In this document: piece after piece, positions 5,728-9,120 of the stretch
How positions within the stretch are numbered: position 1 is the stretch's first letter
Layout: every line of letters starts with the position of its first letter
Source of the DNA: Collinsella aerofaciens
GTDB taxonomy: Bacteria; Actinomycetota; Coriobacteriia; Coriobacteriales; Coriobacteriaceae
NCBI GenBank assembly: GCA_008671285.1
Contig: RPYR01000252.1
Coordinates: 1 to 9,120, forward strand
Length of the DNA: 9,120 nucleotides
Direction of reading: 5' to 3'
Position numbers and translations under genes: made by a program
The notes under the pieces: generated by a model
Seen by the model: the letters and a program-made list of their open reading frames with translations, nothing else
Database searches by the model: none
What the model was told of the DNA's origin: nothing

Positions 5728-8700
5728 CTACGAACGGCGGATAACCTCGGTCACGACCTCGGATACCGTAGCAATGTTCGTCGGGTTGACATTGTGGGGC
5801 AGGTCGTCCTCGGTACGAGCGCAAGCCAGACGCGTGCCGTCCACGCCGGCGATGGTAAGGGCTCGGCGGCTCGCCTCGAGCGCAGCATAGGCATCGGTCT
5901 TGGCATAGGGCATCTCGAGCGCGCCACAATCGACATGGAACGACTTGCAGACCTTGCTGACCAGGTTCATGATGCGGCGATCGCCCTTGAGCAGTTGTTG
6001 TTCGCCCTCGACCGTCACCACCGAAAGCCTACCGGCGCCGACGGATTCAAGATTGATAAAGAATACGCCGCGGAGCTTATCGCGATGCGAAGCCAAGAAG
6101 GCCTTCATGCCAGCGCCATCACAATCCGAGGCGCCCGTTGCCACAAACCAGATATCGTGACCGAGCAGCTCATCATCGCCCATAGAGGCGACAGCCGAGA
6201 GCATATCTTCGGAAGAAGCGCCATCGGAAGACGTAGCGCCACCCTTCCAGCCATCGTTATCGTCCTCGAAGTTATCCCACGAACCGATACCGCGACCGGA
6301 CTTCTTGGCATCGTAATCGTCTTCGACGCCCAGCCAGTCACTCATGCTGTCCTGCTCGTTTTTCTTTTTACGGCCGAACAGACCACCCAGGCCGCGCTTA
6401 CGAGACTTGGGTGCCGCCGGGGCGGGAGCCGAAATGGTCTCGATCGGCTGTGCGCCCGACGCAACGGGCATAGGAGGCGCAACGGGTGCCGATGTGGGTT
6501 CGGGGCCCTGGGCAGTAGCAAAGGGATCGTTGACCTGTGCGGAGGGGTCGGGAAGGTCGAACAGCGACGTGCGAGACGCAACGTTTGCCTGCTTCATAGA
6601 CGGCAGCGACGGATCGGGGACCGAAGCCAGCGGAGACGAGGAAGGTGCAGGCGACGGTGCCGACGCCGGATCGGGAACATTCATCTGCGGGCGCGGCGAT
6701 GCCTGGGAGGAAATCTGGGCCATAAGGGAATCGACCGTTTCGTCCTGGGTGGGAGCGACATTGGCAACCGTGGCACCGGAACCACTCGGGGTCGGCATGG
6801 TGAAAATCTGCGTGGAATAAGGCCTCGACTCATCCGTCTCGGGAGTCTCGGAAACCGCAGGCACTTCCTCCTGCTCGACCTCGGTCGAATCATCTTGCTC
6901 GGCTGCCGCGTATTGCTCTTCGTCAGAGTTGGCCTCGACGGGCTCGTCCTCGGCGGCATCTTGGATTTCGGCAGCATCAACAGGCTCGTCATCGTCTGCC
7001 GCGTCGCCCTGCTCATCGGAAACAGGAAGGGGCTCGGCAATCGCGGTGCCCTGTTTTTCAAACGTTATCGTGGAATCGAACTGCGCGGCATCAAACGACA
7101 TGGTGCTATCGACGTGCTGCTGAGCCTCGAAAGACGTCGTCGCTTCAACAACATCCGCGGACGCCGGTTGCTGGGACTCAAAGGACGTTGTAGCTTCGGC
7201 GGCTTCGACGGGCGCGGACTGCATAGCCTCGTTCTGCTCGAACTCTTGCGCCGCGAGCTCACGTGCCGCCTCGGCTGCCTGCTGCTGAGCGATAGCCTCC
7301 TGCTCGGCAGCCTCGCGTGCGGCAGCGCGCTTCTCCTCGAAATCGTCGACAAATTTCTTGCCCTTTGCAAACGCACCCTTAAAGAAGTTGGAAGCGCTGG
7401 CGCCAATCGACGAGAACGCGGATGCAATGTCGGCATGCGGCGTTGCCGCGGGAATCTCGGCCGAGAAATCAGTATCGCTCTCGTAAGACACGCGCCTCGG
7501 CTGTTCAACGTAATCGTCGTCAGACTCGTCCGCAACGTCTTGCGCCGGCGCGGCGGGAGCCAAAATGTCCAGTCCTGCCGCGGGATCGAACGCGGACACC
7601 GCCTCGGGCTCGGCAACGGCAGAGGTAACCGCGGCAGACTCATCATCCGCAGCGACAACGGGCGCAGGCGCAGCCACGACGGGGGCAGGCTCGGGCTCAA
7701 ACGTCGGCTCCTCGCCCTCCTCGTAATCGAGCGTGCAGGACTCGGGAAGCATTCCGAGCGCACGGATGGCATCCGAACCAAAGCGGATGTTGCCGGCGGC
7801 ATTGCGATAGAGCTTGGGCTCGGGCTCAGCCGCGGCAGGCTCCTCCGCCGGCTCAGCAGCGGGAACCTCGTCATTGAACTCTTCGGCCTGGACAGCCTGA
7901 TTCTGATCCTCGGGCACGATGGCGCCAATCAGCGTCTCGTCGGCAGACGCACCCTCAAAGCCCTCGAGCTGCTCGTCGAAAGCCTCATCCTGTTCGGGCT
8001 CGGCCTGAGCGTCGGGAGCAATCGGCTGACCGAACTCGTCCTCGGCGTAGGTAGGCTCTTCATACTCGATGGTGTTGCCGTAGTCGTTTTGCTGCTGGGC
8101 CGCGGCATACTCCGCCGCTGCGCGCGCCATTTCCTCGGCACGACGCTTCTGCTCCCCGAAATAGGTATCGAACGGAACATCGTCGGGAAACTCGTTTTCG
8201 CCCTGGAAGGGAGCAACGTTGTCCATAACGCCGAGCATAGCGGCGACAGAGGACTTGTTGCACACCGCGCCGGACGTATAGGGAAGAATATGGCGGTTAG
8301 AGATGATGTTTGCCGCGTTGGCAAGTGCAACGAGGGAAGCGAGGATCGCGACAATCCACAGCAGAACCTTGAGCGCGCCGGGGAGCGGCAGGATACGCAG
8401 GATGGCAACGGCAGCGGGGGCAACCGTGGCAACGGGCAACAGCTTGGCGATGAGCGCACGATACGAAGCATAGGGCTCGCGGGCGAGCAGCTCAGCACGG
8501 GGAGAGTCGTAGTGTGCGACAACGACCACCGGGCGGTTGCGCGGAGACGCGAGCGGGCCCGAGGCCTTGTGGTAGGCGATGACATTTTGGCTCACGCCCG
8601 TCTTGCCCAGGCGCGAAACCACGGGGTGGCCCGTGCGCTCGAGCACGTAAAGAACGGCGCCGACAACGGCCAGCAAGGTGCCGACCAAGCCGATACCGCC

Positions 8701-8925
8701 GCCGATGCCCATCAGCAGGGCGCCGGCAAACGCAAGAATACCGGTAACGGCAAATGCCAACCTACCGGGCGCCGGGGCATTGAACTCCTGAACCTCGGGA
8801 TCAAAGCCGTGGTTGCGGAAGATCTGAGCGATATCCTCGGCAGCCAAGCGCTCTTCTTCGCTGCATGCCGGCGTAATGCCGGTGTTCTGCAGCAGGTGGT
8901 TAATATAGTTCTGGGTGTTCGCCAT
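5728..8925 (-). CDS. M28-peptidase-like membrane protein with huge disordered insertion
   Basis: A 1065-residue protein. The ATG at 8925 is preferred because GGAG lies 5 nt upstream and MANTQNYINHLLQ begins an M28-like N-terminal helix. Residues 1-55 match the M28 entry region (SEEERLAAEDI, FRNHGF). Membrane hairpins are at about 56-95 and 157-207; the basic loop between them should be cytosolic. HYDS (His138, Asp140) is the M28 first-ligand motif. The expected GADDxASG is GAVCNKSS, with Cys222 for the bridging Asp. The expected EE pair is Ser933-Asp934 in GASDCDGAG. NLESVG gives Glu960 for the third ligand Asp, and LPHNVNP gives His1044. So only two of the usual residues remain, and the general-base Glu is gone. 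Residues about 236-917 are an acidic, Ala/Pro/Glu/Gln-rich insertion with an Ala-rich helical stretch (524-566), TTSFE repeats (578-624), PDP motifs and a basic patch (839-855). It is probably a pseudo-protease or altered metal protein, cytosolic face of the membrane; substrate unknown. Confidence 0.8.
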   Translation of the reverse strand: MANTQNYINHLLQNTGITPACSEEERLAAEDIAQIFRNHGFDPEVQEFNAPAPGRLAFAVTGILAFAGALLMGIGGGIGLVGTLLAVVGAVLYVLERTGHPVVSRLGKTGVSQNVIAYHKASGPLASPRNRPVVVVAHYDSPRAELLAREPYASYRALIAKLLPVATVAPAAVAILRILPLPGALKVLLWIVAILASLVALANAANIISNRHILPYTSGAVCNKSSVAAMLGVMDNVAPFQGENEFPDDVPFDTYFGEQKRRAEEMARAAAEYAAAQQQNDYGNTIEYEEPTYAEDEFGQPIAPDAQAEPEQDEAFDEQLEGFEGASADETLIGAIVPEDQNQAVQAEEFNDEVPAAEPAEEPAAAEPEPKLYRNAAGNIRFGSDAIRALGMLPESCTLDYEEGEEPTFEPEPAPVVAAPAPVVAADDESAAVTSAVAEPEAVSAFDPAAGLDILAPAAPAQDVADESDDDYVEQPRRVSYESDTDFSAEIPAATPHADIASAFSSIGASASNFFKGAFAKGKKFVDDFEEKRAAAREAAEQEAIAQQQAAEAARELAAQEFEQNEAMQSAPVEAAEATTSFESQQPASADVVEATTSFEAQQHVDSTMSFDAAQFDSTITFEKQGTAIAEPLPVSDEQGDAADDDEPVDAAEIQDAAEDEPVEANSDEEQYAAAEQDDSTEVEQEEVPAVSETPETDESRPYSTQIFTMPTPSGSGATVANVAPTQDETVDSLMAQISSQASPRPQMNVPDPASAPSPAPSSSPLASVPDPSLPSMKQANVASRTSLFDLPDPSAQVNDPFATAQGPEPTSAPVAPPMPVASGAQPIETISAPAPAAPKSRKRGLGGLFGRKKKNEQDSMSDWLGVEDDYDAKKSGRGIGSWDNFEDDNDGWKGGATSSDGASSEDMLSAVASMGDDELLGHDIWFVATGASDCDGAGMKAFLASHRDKLRGVFFINLESVGAGRLSVVTVEGEQQLLKGDRRIMNLVSKVCKSFHVDCGALEMPYAKTDAYAALEASRRALTIAGVDGTRLACARTEDDLPHNVNPTNIATVSEVVTEVIRRS
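7054..7194 (-). repeat. Four imperfect TTSFE-type repeats within the insertion
   Basis: Residues 578-624 of the large membrane protein hold ATTSFESQQ, ATTSFEAQQ, STMSFDAAQ and STITFEKQ. The pattern is small residue, Thr, Thr/Met/Ile, Ser/Thr, Phe, Glu/Asp, then Gln. The first two are near-identical and the others have drifted. Regular Thr/Ser-Phe-acidic units in a disordered chain look like short docking or phosphorylation motifs. Confidence 0.65.
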
Positions 8926-8993
8926 GTGCGCTCCACATCCATAATCCGACAAATAGGCCCAATGCATGCACATTAGAACCGTATATAGTCGAA

Positions 8994-8999
8994 AGTATA
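8994..8999 (-). promoter_or_regulatory. Candidate -10 box of the membrane-protein operon
   Basis: The minus strand reads TATACT here, with a transcription start expected near 8987 and a leader of about 60 nt. The -35 match is poor (TTCGGT at 19 nt). A second AT-rich hexamer TATATA lies at 8982-8987 and could be used instead. Confidence 0.4.
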
Positions 9000-9050
9000 C
9001 CCCGAGCGAGCGCAAACGACCGAATTCGGGCCATCTTAACGCCCCGAGCG
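9000..9050. promoter_or_regulatory. Possible operator cluster in the divergent region
   Basis: The 9-bp direct repeat CCCCGAGCG occurs at 9000-9008 and 9042-9050, 42 bp apart. The perfect palindrome CCGAATTCGG (9020-9029) sits at the midpoint between them. This lies directly upstream of the -10 candidate of the minus-strand operon and before a plus-strand -10-like TAAAAT (9083-9088). The arrangement would suit a dimeric regulator, but no protein is identified. Confidence 0.35.
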
Positions 9051-9082
9051 GACAAGGATATAGCCTAATCTCCATATCGGAC

Positions 9083-9120
9083 TAAAATCATGGCAGCAAA
9101 CCACCTTCTCATGCGAGGAC
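9083..9120 (+). promoter_or_regulatory. Possible promoter/leader of a divergent gene to the right
   Basis: TAAAAT (9083-9088) could be a -10 box, with no clear -35. The final GCGAGGAC could be a ribosome-binding site for a gene starting beyond the window. An ATG at 9090 opens a frame of ten codons (MAANHLLMRG) to the edge but has no Shine-Dalgarno before it. Confidence 0.25.

Noticed and set aside
5683..8976. An open frame of 1097 codons on the plus strand, fully antisense to the M28-like gene
   Set aside because: Its translation is Leu/Gly/Arg-rich with no recognisable domain, as expected for the reverse of a G+C-rich, Glu/Ala/Pro-rich gene. The minus-strand frame has M28 motifs, membrane helices and a ribosome-binding site.
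8926..9075. A 50-codon upstream extension of the M28-like gene to an ATG at 9075
   Set aside because: The extension covers the likely promoter and palindromes, has no ribosome-binding site noted, and adds sequence unlike the family. The ATG at 8925 has GGAG 5 nt upstream.
9090..9120. Start of a plus-strand gene at ATG 9090
   Set aside because: Only ten codons are visible and no Shine-Dalgarno precedes it; it overlaps the expected transcription start downstream of TAAAAT. Kept only as a possible leader.

Overview
The window looks like chromosomal DNA of a gut actinobacterium of the class Coriobacteriia, most probably Collinsella. This is inferred from the high G+C, the codon use, and the style of the large sortase-anchored adhesin; no rRNA or other taxonomic marker is present, so the genus is a judgement. 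There is no sign of CRISPR, phage or transposase genes.

Left part (1-1700, all minus strand). A 3'-incomplete purB (adenylosuccinate lyase) runs from 1194 to the window edge. After residue 371 it stops resembling PurB, and the last 63 bases of the window edge are only about 27% G+C, so there is a junction (rearrangement or assembly chimera) inside the gene. Between purB and a tRNA-Gly(CCC) gene (1619-1693) lies about 420 bp of non-coding DNA. It holds two copies of a 59-bp repeat that each begin with the tRNA 3' end including CCA, several small perfect hairpins, a stray T-arm copy in inverted orientation, and the tRNA's intrinsic terminator. The tRNA has a good sigma-70-type promoter just upstream.

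Middle part (1700-5470, plus strand). After a leader with an 8-bp hairpin next to the ribosome-binding site comes one 1143-residue surface protein. Its layout is signal peptide, thioester-type domain (Cys70/Gln128), about six Cna-B (SpaA-like) domains with Lys/Glu motifs, a large non-Cna-B domain, and an LPATG sorting signal. It is predicted to be covalently anchored to the wall and possibly to bond covalently to host targets. It converges on the next operon, with a 16-bp-stem terminator serving both strands.

Right part (5488-9120, minus strand, then a divergent intergenic region). A two-gene operon encodes a 1065-residue membrane protein and, 21 bp downstream, a 72-residue single-pass membrane protein. 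The large protein is built on an M28 (Zn-aminopeptidase) fold split by two membrane hairpins and by an acidic, Ala/Pro/Glu-rich insertion of about 680 residues. Most canonical metal and catalytic residues are changed, so it is probably a pseudo-protease or a protein with altered metal chemistry. This gene pair is the best candidate for an uncharacterised system. The last 200 bp are a divergent promoter region with symmetric repeat elements; any gene to the right starts outside the window or at its very edge.
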